Shown piece after piece: positions 44,645 to 56,700 of a stretch of DNA of 64,000 nucleotides. The stretch lies in the NCBI GenBank assembly GCA_026315105.1, contig CM048755.1:216554333-216618332 (forward strand), written 5' to 3'. Origin of the DNA: Locusta migratoria. Its lineage: Eukaryota > Arthropoda > Insecta > Orthoptera > Acrididae. Each line of letters begins with the position of its first letter. The stretch's first letter is position 1. Position numbers and translations under genes: made by a program. The notes below the pieces were generated by a model, which made no database searches, had not been told where the DNA came from, and saw nothing but the letters and a program-made list of their open reading frames with translations.

Positions 44645-46035
44645 AACAAATTTCTGCACCGCTTTTATGTCGTTGCAATGAAATCGTCTGTCTTCCTTTA
44701 GTAGTCACCGTTACACAGAACCAATGGTCTCGTTATTAGAAAATGACTTCTTACCGTGCAAGAATGTTAAGTCGAGGGAACAGTTAATATTTGCGGGATC
44801 AGACTGGTGACTATGTTGGGAGCTACTGGACCGGATAGGCGGCGCAGCTACATCGACCACGTGACCGGTAGCTGCGTGCGGGGGAGAACTCCGCCTGAGA
44901 GCTTTCCGCGTCGTTAAGCTTTGATAGCGCTACCAACTTGGTGTCTAACGCTGGCATAATATTCGCCACTCATCGTCTGTCACCAGGACGACTTTTGCAG
45001 CGTAGGAGAGTATCATTACATTATTCTTAGGCGTTTAAACATCGACGCTTAGAGCTTGAAGTTAAATTAACCAACGCGAGCGTAAATATTGAAAAAAAAA
45101 ATTAACTTTTAGCATAAGTGATCAAATATTGTATTTTATTTAAGTAGCCAACCCGTTTCGGTGCCCTACGCAAATAAACACAACACGCTGCAATAGTGTG
45201 AAAACAAATCATGCACCATCAGTACTCTTAGATAAATGATGAAAAAAAAAAACATCAAAGAATATATATAAATATATGGACACGCAGTGTCAAGTAAAAA
45301 AACATAAAAGCGACGAACTGTAATATACAGAAAATACATACTATACAAATATGTGTGAATGTGAATTAAGGGTATCGGTATTAATACTCGTCATAGTTCG
45401 AAGTGTCTTTTTCTAATACCCATTAGCTGTTAATTGCAAAAATAATAAAACTTCAAAAGTTTTACAGTTCTTTCATAGAACATATCCACTGTAAATTATA
45501 TAGTAATTTATTTCAAATGAATGGTGTCATCTTTCGGTGTACCTAAAAATACTTCCTTGAGCAGGAAACAGGGTAAAATATCAGCAGTCCTAAATTATCC
45601 GATGTTCGTTTCATCAAAACCAAGACAATGAGTTTACAAAGTCAGTGATATTTGGAGGGTATATACCATAAAGATTTCATATATCAACAATAAGAAACCG
45701 TTTCTTTTCGGAGGAATAGAATGATAGCAAAATCTGAATCATAGTTTATCACGCAGTTTTGACACTGCAAACATGTACTGTTTTAACGAAATAAATAAGA
45801 AAGTTTCAACAAACTGTAACATATACAGTAACAACTATTAGAACGTATCAAAGAGACCGGCCTTGTTGCGGTAACAGTCTTTTCGTTGGACCAAGCCATA
45901 TATTTTTTGTAAAAATAAATAAATATATACATAATATTTTTATTCCTGGTAAGGTAAGCTTAGAGATTGAAGTCTTTTAGATGTTGAGAAATATATTATC
46001 CTGTAGAATCACTAAATTGTTCTAAACCGGTAATT
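44645..46035. other. Unannotated stretch
   Basis: A GC-richer block at 44790-44960 (ggcggcgcagctacatcgac, accggtagctgcgtgcgggg) may be part of an unrecognised repeat. The rest is AT-rich and without motifs. Confidence 0.4.
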
Positions 46036-46044
46036 ACACTGGCT

Positions 46045-46252
46045 AAGGCTGCGGTGGAGTAGCCGAGCGGTCTAAGGCGCCTCGCTGCGGAGCGCGCAGT
46101 TGCTCGCCGTCGGAGGTTCGAGTCCTCCCTGGGGCATGGGTGTGTGTGTGTGTGTGTTGTCCTTAGGTTAGTTTAGTTTCAGTAGTTTGTAAGCTACGGA
46201 CTGATGACCACGTAGTTTGGTCCGATAGATTTACAAACATTTGAACATTTGA
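46045..46252 (+). mobile_element. Full-length type A SINE
   Basis: Head gctgcggtggagtagccgag cggtctaaggcgcc, B box aggttcgagtcc, short GT run, tail gtagtttgtaagctacggac to acatttgaacatttg. TSD acactggct at 46036-46044 and 46253-46261. The best-preserved A-box copy in the window. Confidence 0.93.
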
Positions 46253-46263
46253 ACACTGGCTGC

Positions 46264-46407
46264 TCAAAAATGTTCAAATGTTTGTACAGCTTATGGGACT
46301 TAACTACGGGGTCATCAGTCCCTAAACTTACAAACTACTTAAGAACTAGCTACTACTAAGGACGGCACAAATATCCATGCCCGAGGGGGGATTCGAATCC
46401 CCGACCG
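46264..46407 (-). mobile_element. 5'-truncated type B SINE inserted beside the previous SINE
   Basis: Tail atgttcaaatgtttgtacag to B-box complement gattcgaatccccgaccg, where it stops. TSD aacactggctgc at 46252-46263 and 46408-46419, overlapping the right TSD of the upstream SINE. Confidence 0.93.
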
Positions 46408-46558
46408 AACACTGGCTGCGTCCGATAGCCAACACGTGTTGTTTTATTCTGACAATTTGGGAATTCAAATACTTGAGGTCAAAAGAAATTACTGATGAAG
46501 TCAGTCATAGTTATAGGACTGCATATTGAGGATGACATATTTCATCTAAAGAAGCATG

Positions 46559-47065
46559 TATACAGTGATGTGGGAAAACATTATGACCACAGCCCAACGC
46601 GAGACTTACTGCAGATGGCGGCGTTTCGGGCAGGTATCTCGGTAAGAAAAGCTTACGCTGAGGTGGCCAGCGTTATGGGATCCTCCTCATATCTAGTCGG
46701 ACGTCCTTATTGAGCCTTACTGCCTCTCTAGCCGTCCAAAACTGCCAAAGTCTTGTCGGTGCAGGATTTTTTGCAGGAACTCACCTCTCGATTATGTCCC
46801 AGAAATGTTCGATCCGATTCATGTCGGGGGATCTGGATGGCCACATCATTTACTGTAATTCTTCAGAATGTTATTCTAGCTAATTATAAATAGTTGTGGA
46901 ACGGCGACGTAGCGAATTGTCAGTCTCAAAATTACACCGTTTGGGAATATGTTCATGGCTGCATATGTTCTCCGAGTAGCAGAACATAACCATTTCCAGT
47001 CATGATCAGGAAACGCTTGTGCATATCAAACGGGTTTTGGGGGTTGAAGTATGTTCCTAGGGGTG
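46559..47065 (-). mobile_element. Tc1-like transposon remnant
   Basis: Left edge atacagtgatgtgggaaaac attatgaccac resembles a Tc1-like terminal repeat I know as gatcagccaaaacattatga. The interior is transposase in minus orientation (separate entry). The right end is not visible. Confidence 0.65.
46790..46960 (-). pseudogene. Tc1-like transposase C-terminal fragment
   Basis: Minus-strand reading near 46810-46845 gives MMWPSRSPDMN, the P-x-x-S-P-D-x-N motif preceding the catalytic Glu of Tc1-like enzymes. Upstream (46905-46930), DNSLRRRSTTI replaces the DNAPxH motif with the second Asp. Heavily decayed. Confidence 0.65.
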
Positions 47066-47212
47066 CACCTTCAACACACACACTCTATTAATGGTTTTTT
47101 GTGTGGTTCCACTTTTAATATAATGACGATAAATTGTGTCGGGTGGACTACTATTTTAAACTATCTGTTATAAAGCTATACGTCATTAATGTTACATCAT
47201 TATAACGTTTCA

Positions 47213-47415
47213 AACAATGTTCAAATGTTTGTAAATCTATCGGACTCAGCTACTTCGTCATTAGTCCGTAGCTTACAAACTACTTACACTAACGTAAACT
47301 AACCTAAGGACAACACAAACACCCATGCCCGAGGGGGGACTCGAACCCCCGACGGCGAACGGCCGCGCGCACCGCAGTACGGCGCCAAAATACGCACGGC
47401 GAATCCACCGTGGCC
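47213..47415 (-). mobile_element. Full-length type A SINE
   Basis: Tail aacaatgttcaaatgtttgt to catgcccgaggggggactcg, head to tccaccgtggcc. Exact 14-bp TSD attataacgtttca at 47199-47212 and 47416-47429. Confidence 0.95.
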
Positions 47416-47649
47416 ATTATAACGTTTCAGTAATTGTTGCACACGATAGTAATTTTAGTAAACATTGACTGTACTAGTGTTACCACTGTACTTCCTCATT
47501 TCGTGTTCCAGTCGCGTAATATTTGCTGGAGAAACGACTGCCGCTTACCCTACGTGTAGGTTCTAAATCACTAATTTTATCCTCGTGTATTTTCACGAAA
47601 TATATGTTGGTATAAGCAATATATTGGTTGGTTCTCCCATAAAAGTAAG

Positions 47650-47840
47650 CTGTCGCGGCGGAGAGGCCGAGCGCATTCAGGCGCTATGCTCCGATGCGCG
47701 AGGCCGTTCCCCGTCGGGGGTTTCAATCATCACTCGGGCGTGGATGTTTGTGTTGTCTTTAGTATAAGGTAGTTTGTAAGTTTAGGGATTGATGACCCCG
47801 CAGATAAGTCCCAAAAACTGAACAAACATTTGAACATTTG
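47650..47840 (+). mobile_element. SINE, intermediate between types A and B
   Basis: Head gtcgcggcggagaggccgag cgcattcaggcgc, B box gggtttcaatcatc (mutated), tail gtagtttgtaagtttaggga to acatttgaacatttg. TSD aaaagta at 47641-47647 and 47841-47847. Confidence 0.9.
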
Positions 47841-47854
47841 AAAAGTACACTTTC

Positions 47855-48560
47855 GGAACTATGGCTGTATGCCCTTACTGTGATTCAGAAGGCCTCTCTT
47901 GCAGCGTCTGCTACTGGGAGGGCTCATCATTTCCGTAAAGCTCTTCTTTGGATGTCCTCTCTTTCCTCTATCGATTTTAGCTGGTGCGAAACACGCATAT
48001 TCATATATACTTCGAATGAGTGTTTTGAAAACTACCATACTTCCTAAGGATTCTTTCGAAGTATATGAGCCTGACATCTCCGTGAACCACGATTAATTTT
48101 ATGTGGTTGTTGCATTTCAAATGGCTCTCGTACACATAAACCCCGATATTTTTTGTAACTAATGTTTTCAGAGATGGTTCATCATTTGCGTGATCGTATA
48201 ATGAAAACTCTTCCTTCCTACGTATTCGCAATAGATTGCATTTGTGTCCTGCATGATCCTCATGCATTTTGCTACAATTTTCCAGCGTTACCACTACTCT
48301 GTAAACTACAGCATCATCCGCGAAAAGCCTCATGCAACTTTCGACGTTATCTACTAAGTCATTTACATATATATTGTGAAAAGCAATGGTTCTATTACAC
48401 TCCCTTGCGGCAGGCCAAAATTACTTCTACGCCAGAAGACATCTCTCCGTTAGAATGACATGGTGAGTTCTGTTTATTAGAAACTCTTCAATCCAATCAC
48501 ACAGTTGGTCTGATGTTCTGTGGGCTACGTTCGTATTTGGTTTAATAAGCGACAGTGCGA
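47855..48560 (-). pseudogene. Jockey-like LINE reverse transcriptase, broken
   Basis: Minus strand: LPQGSVIEPLLFTIYINDLV (48365-48425) then MRLFADDAVVYR (FADD at 48313-48324), the two palm motifs of non-LTR RT at the right spacing. Upstream IEEFLINRTHHVILTER fits the segment before PQGS. Downstream codons to about 47859 (SIYEYACFAPAK) fit the post-palm region, with frameshifts. Non-functional copy. Confidence 0.8.
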
Positions 48561-48789
48561 AACTGTATCAAATTCGTTTTGGGAGTCAGGGAACTCGGAA
48601 TATACCTGGGACCCTGTTTATTTCTGCTTTCAGAGTCTCGCGGACGAATAGAGCTATTGGGTTTCCCGCGATTGTTGCTTTCGGAGTTTATTGTGATTTC
48701 CGTAGAGGTGATTTTCGGACTCCATAAATCTCACAATTCACGAACATAAAACATGTTCTCAATTTCTACAAAATCCTTCCCTTGTTAAT

Positions 48790-49330
48790 TATATAATATG
48801 AAGGTACTATTCAACACGATCTCACAATCAGCTGCTGTTGTAATTCCAGCGGCGAGTAAAGTAACGATGCGTCGCCTTAACCTGAAATGGTTTGTAAACT
48901 GAAGCTGTTGGAACCCTTATCTTACAGCTCCGTTATCTGTTTGTTTTCTGTTGGGATTTACGTGATTTGGCTGCATTATCTCAGGGGTGGAAGAGCTACG
49001 GAAAGCCCCTTATTGTTACAATGTCCCTACCTAAGGAAAATGGGACTGAGAACACAATTCACCACTGCTGCGGAGTAATCCTCGACCCTCGATTTATCCT
49101 TAAGTTCCCCAGCTCGTGCAGACTCTGGTCAACAAGCTCTGTAATGATTACTTCTTTATCTGAATACATTTAAAACACTGAGTAGAGGTGAATATTAGCC
49201 GTTCATCTAGACAAACTTGACGTTACACATACAGGTTCTGTTTATTTTATTTTGTTCTTGTTTTCCTTTCAACGTAGAGATAGAGTACAGAGATGGATGG
49301 ATAGAATCATCATCGCGATTCATAAAGCTG
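48790..49330. other. Unannotated stretch
   Basis: Short motif-free ORFs on the plus strand (48887-49173). Nothing supportable. Confidence 0.4.
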
Positions 49331-49337
49331 CTGAAAA

Positions 49338-49535
49338 AATGTATAAAATGTTTGTAAATATAACACACTTAACTGATGCGGTTATCAGTCCCTAGGCTTA
49401 AAAACTACTTAAACTAAATTATGCTAAGGACAATACACACACTCATGCCCGAGGGAAGACCCGAACCCCCGACGGCGAGCAACCGCGAGCTCCGCAACAA
49501 GGCCCATTAGAGTGCTCGGAAAATTCACCGCGGAA
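49338..49535 (-). mobile_element. Type A SINE, diverged
   Basis: Tail atgtttgtaaatataacaca, tcagtccctaggcttaaaaa, catgcccgagggaagacccg, head to aaattcaccgcgg. Possible decayed TSD gctgct on both sides. Confidence 0.85.
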
Positions 49536-49539
49536 ACGC

Positions 49540-50035
49540 TGCTCATCTGAGAATTCGAGAAAATGCCAAAGTTAATTGATTTAACGCTAGAGGTAATGTT
49601 GGACAACAATTCCTTAAGCAATGAACAGATATTTATGCAATGTTCAGCATGTTTTACTTCCCGTAGGCTTTCAGCACAACTGAAAAGATACAAGTAATCA
49701 ACCAAACATTATTTCAATCCAAGTTGAATGCTGTAAAAATCCTTAGCGCATTCTCTGAATGTTACAATCTATGAAATCCTGTAGATAGTTTTGGTGTGAG
49801 TTCAGGAGGTACCATTTCAACTTTATCCTGCTGGAAGTGACTGTACGACAGACTTTATAACGTTATCAAACGTAATAGGTAATTTTTCCCGACCGTTACA
49901 AGTCATATTATACCATTTTTGGAGATATAGTATTCTTCGACAGTCCCATGTTTGAGGCTTAAAAGGATGTATAGTTAAGTCTATATGAAACTTCGGCTCG
50001 TATCACTCATTTGGATATCGAGCTAAAGATATCAG
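49540..50035. other. Unannotated stretch
   Basis: AT-rich; a LINE fragment follows. No coding motif within it. Confidence 0.35.
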
Positions 50036-50039
50036 ACAC

Positions 50040-50165
50040 TTTAATTCCAGAGAGCGGTGTTCCTCAAGATAGTATTATGTAGACATTAATGAGTACTGTC
50101 CGGTGTTCTATACTTGCGGATGACTTTAAAATATTTGATTCAACTTCTAGCCCTGCAACAAGTGC
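50040..50165 (+). pseudogene. LINE reverse transcriptase palm fragment
   Basis: Plus-strand frame: TLIPESGVPQDSIM, a stop, then LADDFKIFDSTSS. This is the SGVPQGS...(F)ADDxKIF pair of non-LTR RT with the intervening segment shortened. Ends before the A tract at 50233. Confidence 0.6.
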
Positions 50166-50232
50166 ACGCCAGCTGTAGATGGCTGCGAGGAGGCCGGGCT
50201 AATGGGTATTAAATTACGGTTAGTGGTTCTCG

Positions 50233-50261
<29 letters not shown>
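50233..50261. repeat. Poly(A) tract
   Basis: 29 A, possibly the tail of a retroposon, but the sequence just upstream is not a recognised 3' end. Confidence 0.9.
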
Positions 50262-50263
<2 letters not shown>

Positions 50264-50451
50264 GCTCTCAATGTTCTGAATCTAAGATTGAAGGATATTA
50301 TTTTAAATTTTAAAATGTTAAATAGATTTATGGCCCTTACGTTCGAACTAAAGTTTACATGACTTTGATATCAGGAATTTCGGGACTTGCTCCCTCAAAG
50401 TATATTGCGTGCACAATGTATTTGTGTACCAGGAAAGAGGGATGGAATGTA

Positions 50452-50663
50452 AATGAGGATTTAACATCCCGTCGATAACGTGGTCTTTAGAGATGGAGCA
50501 CACGCTCAGATTATTTTTGTTACCGATGGTTAAGTAAATAGGCCGTGCGCTTTCAAAGGAAACATCCAAGCATTTGCCTAGTGCGTTTCAGGGGAATAAC
50601 GGAGAAACCAAATCTAGATTTTCACGGACGGGTTTGTACCGCAATCCTAAAGAATGCGAGTCC
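50452..50663 (-). mobile_element. Second tRNA-derived SINE family
   Basis: gatttaacatcccgtcgata, gtggtctttagagatggagc, gcgctttcaaaggaaacatc, gcatttgcctagtgcgtttc, and aatgcgagtccagta at the head side. Its sense-strand head (tactggactcgcattcttta) is anticodon-stem-like, as in tRNA-derived SINEs. The ORF across it is fortuitous. Confidence 0.7.
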
Positions 50664-50862
50664 AGTACATAGCGTAGAAAGGCTGTTTGGAATCCGGACA
50701 AATAATTATCTTTCAGAACTGGGTCGCAAGTTTCACTGCAAAGATTGCAGTAAATCACCACGTTGTATTTATAACAGTCCCAGAATTGCCTCAAAGCGAA
50801 CAGATCTCTCCAATGTGGTTTTCAAATATTTTCATTTAGGTATTTTAACAAAAGTACACAGG

Positions 50863-51441
50863 GTAAGGTGGTACAATTTCGATCATTTCGGAGAAATGTT
50901 GTTGTTACTGGAAATATGTTGGGAAAAGAAATAATTTTAACTATGGCATTTGTTCTTGGATGTTTAACAAATATGTAGCACAAATATTAGACCATTAGAA
51001 ATGTTAGTGTAAACACAAAAAGAAAGGTTACAGAACTGTGAAAAATCGATCGAAAATGTACCACACTAAGTACAATTATGATCACTTCATCGTAAAATTT
51101 TTATCATTGGCTTCTTCCACATAAAAAGCACATGTTCCCTCGTGCACCAACGCATACTTTGTAGTACCAAACATTGCATAACATAAAATTTGCAAGCGCG
51201 TGGAAACTAGAAAATTTATAAGAGCGCGTTCGACGAAGTTGCTGCACATGCCTCTTACCAGAAAAAAAATTTATATCTCCGTAGCGGAAAGTGGTGTATT
51301 CTTGGAAAAGACAGGAGGAGCTGTAGAAACCTGCTACACTACAACGCCACAAAAAGGCAAGTGCTACCAACACTACGAGACTGACAAATTATGTTGATCG
51401 GAATTGTACCTATATCGAATTTGTACCACCTTACCCTAGTA
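50863..51441. mobile_element. Short non-autonomous TIR element (MITE-like)
   Basis: Left agggtaaggtggtacaattt and right (reverse complement) agggtaaggtggtacaaatt are inverted over about 23 bp. The interior of about 530 bp has no transposase I recognise. TIR type resembles pogo-like elements. Confidence 0.7.
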
Positions 51442-51469
51442 AAAAAAAGTTACGTGTAGGATAGTCTTC

Positions 51470-51890
51470 TCTTGCTACAAAAACGTGGCAGGGAGGTGGT
51501 GTTCTGCTACGTACCGGCGCACACGGGAATGAAGAGAAACGAGCAGCCTGATATAGCAGCGAAGGAAGCTGCGAGGGTGACAGAGTTGAACAATGTGCCA
51601 TTCCCCTACAGGCTATAAACTCTCTGTTAAGCCAGAAGGTCATGCATCAATAGGAGCAAAAGTGGCTCGTGGTTTCCGTACAGGACTTACACCTTACACA
51701 TGACATTTTGCTCGGGCGGGAGCGCACTACTGTTTGTATTGTCTGCGACGTATGAAATTTAGCAGTTCATGTTTCAACAGAGTATTTAATATTTTACAGG
51801 ATGGAAACTATAAATTTAAGCGGAGATCTACTCCGTGTTTTAGCTAACGAGGAGACGAATTTGTTAAAATTTATTATGGGAAAACTTACA
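51470..51890 (+). pseudogene. LINE RNase H and C-terminal region, broken
   Basis: Plus-strand: EVVFCYVPAHTGMKRNEQPD IAAKEAARV (51495-51590), the conserved V-P-x-H-x-G-x-x-x-N-E-x-x-D box of RNase H in Jockey/I-type LINEs. Then, across shifts, HLTHDILLGRERTTVCIVCD (51690-51750) and DLLRVLANEETNLLKFIMG (51820-51875), fitting the C-terminal zinc-knuckle region and the end of such ORFs. It starts directly after the MITE's right TIR. Confidence 0.75.
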
Positions 51891-51894
51891 TTTA

Positions 51895-52750
51895 TTTATT
51901 TATTCGTATCAGAAGCATTAATACTAAGTATTCATTTAGAAAGAAAAAAACTGCTACTGGATTATATACATTATCTACAAAGTCGCATGTTACAAAAGTG
52001 TCTATACTACTTTTGCCCAGAAGTTGGCGACATCCATTGCATCTTCTGTAGCCTGAAGCGGATCTTGTACTGTGCAAGTTTTAGGGCACCAACTACACTG
52101 CAACATATGAGACGTCGTCGGGATTGCACCACACTCACACAATGAGGGTTCGGTGTTGAAACCCCACTTCTGTAGGTTGCTTTTAAAATCTTGTCACGCC
52201 TGCCCGTAATCTGTTCAGTGATCTCCAAATACTCCATTTTTCCATGTCACCGGATGGTAGTTCTACGCTAGATGTCAGCCATACTCCCTCTCAGCTTACA
52301 TGCAAACTTACATGCAGGCCATAGACTCAAAGACACATATGGGGACCTTAACGTGACACAATGTGCCATGTACAGTACCTTCAGACTGCCATCTTGTTAA
52401 TGATGCAAAGAGAATTACTGTTGTGGTAGATAGAGTGGCTAGCGGTGAGTGACATTAAACTGCGGCCGTCGAAACCAGTCATCAGATTGTGGTGTACAGT
52501 ACCTCATATCAGACATTTCCGCAGGTTCCGTAGGTAATGGCTTCGCTCATGTGTGTGATAGCGTCGCCTGTCACATTAAATTTATATTTTTACTAGTTGA
52601 AAAACCTGCGTCGCCCTAGTACTTACTAATTCCAATCTGAAGTTAGTCCATCTCTCCTTCCATTTTCTGTATAGGTCTACCTTCTCTTTCCATCTCTCTC
52701 TTCCCATCTCCTCCTCCGCCCTCTTTGTTCATCTCCTCATTCCGTAGCCT
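51895..52750. other. Unannotated stretch, C/T-rich toward the end
   Basis: The plus ORF at 51801-52145 continues the LINE tail only in its first part. Later sequence (from about 52560) has gttgaaaaacctgcgtcgcc and ctccatctc-type runs like a LINE 3' UTR. No further gene. Confidence 0.4.
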
Positions 52751-52754
52751 CGCG

Positions 52755-52951
52755 GCAATGGGCGAGCGGTTCTAGGAACCATGTTAGGGACTGTGAAGCC
52801 GTTCCCGTCGAAGGTTCGAGACCAACCTCGGGCATTGGTGTGCGTGTTGTACTTAGGTTAATTTAAGTTAGTTTAAGTAGTTTCTAAGCCTAGGGACTGA
52901 TGAGCACAGCAGTTTGGTCCCACAGATTTACAAACATTTGAACATTTTGAT
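52755..52951 (+). mobile_element. Type A SINE inserted in C/T-rich repeat
   Basis: gcggcaatgggcgagcggtt, B box aggttcgagacc, ttggtgtgcgtgttgtactt, tail gtagtttctaagcctaggga to aaacatttgaacattttg. Both flanks are catctcctc-type sequence, so the target was a pyrimidine-rich repeat. Confidence 0.88.
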
Positions 52952-53315
52952 CTTCATTTCCCTTCTCTGCCCATCTCCTCAACTCCCTTCTCTTTGTCCA
53001 ACTCCACCGTCCCCTTTCTCTGCCAATCAATTCGCCGTCTATCTGTCGAACTCCTCCTTCACCACATCAGTCCATTGCCTTCTCGATCTGTAAAAAAATA
53101 TATACCACTGTTAAGTGGTATCTAAGTTTATCGCGAGGTCCATCAGCCATGCACGGTATGAAATACGAGGGTTATTCCAAAATTAAGGTCCGATTCGCCG
53201 TAAATATTTGAAAGTGGCAGCAAGGACAAAACACGCACGAGCGCCGACTCCTGGCATACGTTGTGCGTTAAACGCCGCCAGTATCGATGCTACTGTTGCT
53301 GTGTGCTGTTGATAG

Positions 53316-53767
53316 TTTTGCGTCCCAACTTCGTCGCCGCTTTTGTGTCCCAGCCTCGTCGTAGGTGTCGGTGGCCGAGTGGAATGAGACCGACACGCTG
53401 GTCCAGGTACGGAGGGGAGCAGCCAGAAACTATAAACACTCGAGTAAATTAGAAAGAGATATATATTGCACAGAATGTAACAATACTTAACTTTTACATA
53501 GTACTGCAGAATGTTGATACATAGTTGTTAGAGGCCTGCCTAGTGCCTGTACGATAGCAAAGTCTTCAATGGTGCCTATCTGATTACGAAGGTCCTAACT
53601 GGTTGCTATCTCCGTCCGAAGTGACCGGTGTCTTTCCGTGGTGGCCACGAGCCGGGGTTGCAGCAGAGGGCGCTCGTGGCTGTCGTCGTGAGAACGCCGC
53701 GCCGTGCGTGCATGGCGGCGCGCGGCGAAAGTAGGTGGCGCGCACTTTGTACTTGTGCGACACCACA
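53316..53767 (-). repeat. Gypsy 3' LTR
   Basis: On the minus strand starts TGTGGTGTCGCACAAGTACA and ends GGGACGCAAAA, as fixed by the TSD. The end is not the usual CA. The 3' part of the Gag-Pol ORF (stop at 53606) overlaps it. A TATA-like atatatat lies at about 53459-53466. Confidence 0.95.
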
Positions 53768-56700
53768 CCCCTCCCCCCCAAACCGCCGCGCCGTCGTGGC
53801 GTAGGGCTGAGGGCCACGGCGACGGCACTGGGAGGAGGGCCTGGGCGGGGGCGTTACTGGTGGGACGGGCGTCGTAGCTGAGGCCGGGATCGAGACGCCG
53901 TCCGCGCCCCGGCATCCGCCTTGAGATCCTCCAGGGAACCCGCCGAAACCTGGGGAAGGGCGCCCGCCCCCGCCCAGAGGGAGCAGGTCATCTTCTTCTG
54001 AGGTGCGTGGCCCAGGCGGCGGCGGCACGCACGGTCCCGGAGTCCCTCTCGGTGACGCTGTCATCTGCGGCGGCGACAGCGGCGGCGTCGCGTCGATCTC
54101 CATCGGGACGATCTCGTAGTCCGGGGACGAACGATGTGGTTGTGCTCCCTGGCGGTGAACTGGGTCTGGAATCAAGAAACCGGAGACAGGATCGCGCGGC
54201 CTGTGCAGGCGCAATTGGTTTGCGTGGCGCCGCAGCTCCGACCCTGTGGAAGAACGTACAACATACATATTGCTACCGAGCACGCGCTGAATGGTGCCCG
54301 GCAGCCATGTCTTCTTGTTTCCAGCAAACACCCTGTACAGCACCGGCGTAGAAACCTGAAAACGCGTAGCGCCATACGAACCGACTCGGTGCGTGGGAGG
54401 CTGCAGCAGGTGAAGGAGAGTGCGGTGACGGCGGCCGTGCAGCAGCTCGGCAGGAGACGGGCCGTCACGTGGCATGCACCGATACGTAGACAGGAAAATT
54501 TGAAGAGCTTGCTGCCTTGAGTGCTGACCTTTCATCTTCTCCATGTGAGACTTGAATGTTCGAACGAAACGTTCTGCTTCACCATTGGACTGAGGGTGAA
54601 AAGGTGCGGTGGTGATATGCTGAATGCCATTCACACGACAAAACTGTTGAAATTCCGCACTAACAAACTGAGGTCCATTGTCACTGACGATAGTTTCAGG
54701 CAAACCTTCGATGCAAAACACTGATGTTAAGGCACTGATTGTACTAGACGCCGTCGTTGAGTTCATGGCAATCACAAAAGGAAACTTGCTGAAAGCGTCT
54801 ACAACAATTAACCAGCGCGTATTCCAGAAAGGTCCGGCAAAGTCAATATGTAAACGTTGCCATGGTCCCTTGGGGCGTGGCCAGTCTGAGAAACGCTGTG
54901 GAGGAGCCGCCTGATGCTCCGCACAAACTGTACACTGTGATGTCATGCTCTCTATCTGAGCGTCCATACCAACCCAGGTACAATGACGTCTGGCCAATTG
55001 CTTTGTCCTAACAATGCCCCAATGTCCTTGATGCAGGAGGCGTAACACTTCTCGTTGCAGGGAACGAGGAACAATCACTCTTGCTTGGTCGTTGTCGGTA
55101 TGCAACAACAGTACACCCTGACTTAAAGATAATGCATGACGTTGTGCAAAATAACGTCGAACCAGAGGCCGATCAATGTCTTTGGCTCTGGCAGGCCACC
55201 CTGAGCGAACAAAACGTGCTACCACACTTAGGTCTGCATCCGCAGCTGTTTCCTGTGCAACCCGACGAGAGTTCAAAGGAAAGTCTGCGACAGCGGAAGC
55301 ATCTCTGGAGTCTATCTGACAACATGCCATTTCTGAAGAATCAAATGATACATCCTGGCCAACCGGAAGTCGGGAAAGTGTGTCCGCGTTGGCATGTTTA
55401 GTGGTAGGTCGGTACAAAATCTCATACTGATAATTTGACAATATCAAGGACCATCTCTGAAGCTTTTGTGCCGTACGTGGCGGAATTGGCTTTGTGGGTG
55501 AGAACAACGACGTGAGAGGCTTGTGGTCTGTCAACAAATAGAATTTTCTGCCATAGAGATAATGATGAAACTTTGCGACGCCGTAAATGATTGCTAAGGC
55601 CTCCTTTTCTATCTGACTGTAATTCTGTTGCGTCGGCGTCAGTAGCTTGGATGCAAAGGCAATAGGACGATCGTGACATCCAATACGATGTGAGATTACA
55701 GCGCCCAGACCATACGACGAGGCGTCAACTGCTAACACTACAGGCTTCTGGGGGTCAAAGGGAATCAAACATGCATCACTGAGTAGTGCAGACTTTAATT
55801 TGTCAAAGGCAACCTGACAATCTTTAGACCATACAAAAGGAACATTCTTCCTACGTAAGTGATGCAGTGGAGCTGCAATCTGAGAGGCATTGGGAATAAA
55901 TCTGAAATAATAGTTCAGCTTCCCCATTACTGCTTCCAATTCGTGCACATTCTTAGGAGGAGGCAAGTCTTTGATTGCTCGAAGATGTGACTGTAAGGGA
56001 TGGATTCCTTGGGCATTAATCACATGGCCTAGGTACTCTATTTCTGTCTGGAAAAATGAACACTTTGCTTTATTACAACGTAGACCTGCTGCAGTCAAAA
56101 CTTTGAAAAGGCACTCCAGGTTTGCTAAATGTTCTTCAACTGTACGTCCGGATACCACAATGTCATCTAAATAGTTCGAGCAACAAGGTACCGAAACTGT
56201 CAGCTGTTCCAAAAAACGCTGAAAAATAGCAGGGGCGGAAGAACTGCCAAAGGGTAGGCGTTGAAATTGAAAAAGGCCCATGTGAGTATTAATGACGAAA
56301 AATTTTTTTGATTCGTCATCAAGCGGAATCTGTAAGTATGCCTCTGCTAAATCAATCTTGGAAAAGAAGCGAGACTGTCCTAATTTGTCCATAAGTTCCT
56401 CAGGTCTGGGCAGAGGGTAAGTGTCTACAATTGTTTGACTGTTGACAGTTGATTTGAAGTCCGCACAGAGACGAAGTTTTCCTGACGGCTTGGGTATAAT
56501 TACTATAGGCGAGGCCCACTGACTCGCAGAAACAGGAGAAATCACCCCACTATCTTGCCAACGTTTAAGTTCTTCGGCAACTGTATCACGCAAGGCGATA
56601 GGCACTGGTCTAGCTTTACGAAACTTTGGAACTGCAGATTCTTTTAAAGTTACATGTGCCACGAAGTCTTTTGCACAACCTAGTTCCGGCGAAAACAAGT

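Noticed and set aside
54007..54520. Plus-strand ORFs of 114-128 codons inside the Gypsy element
   Set aside because: Antisense shadows of the long Gag-Pol frame.
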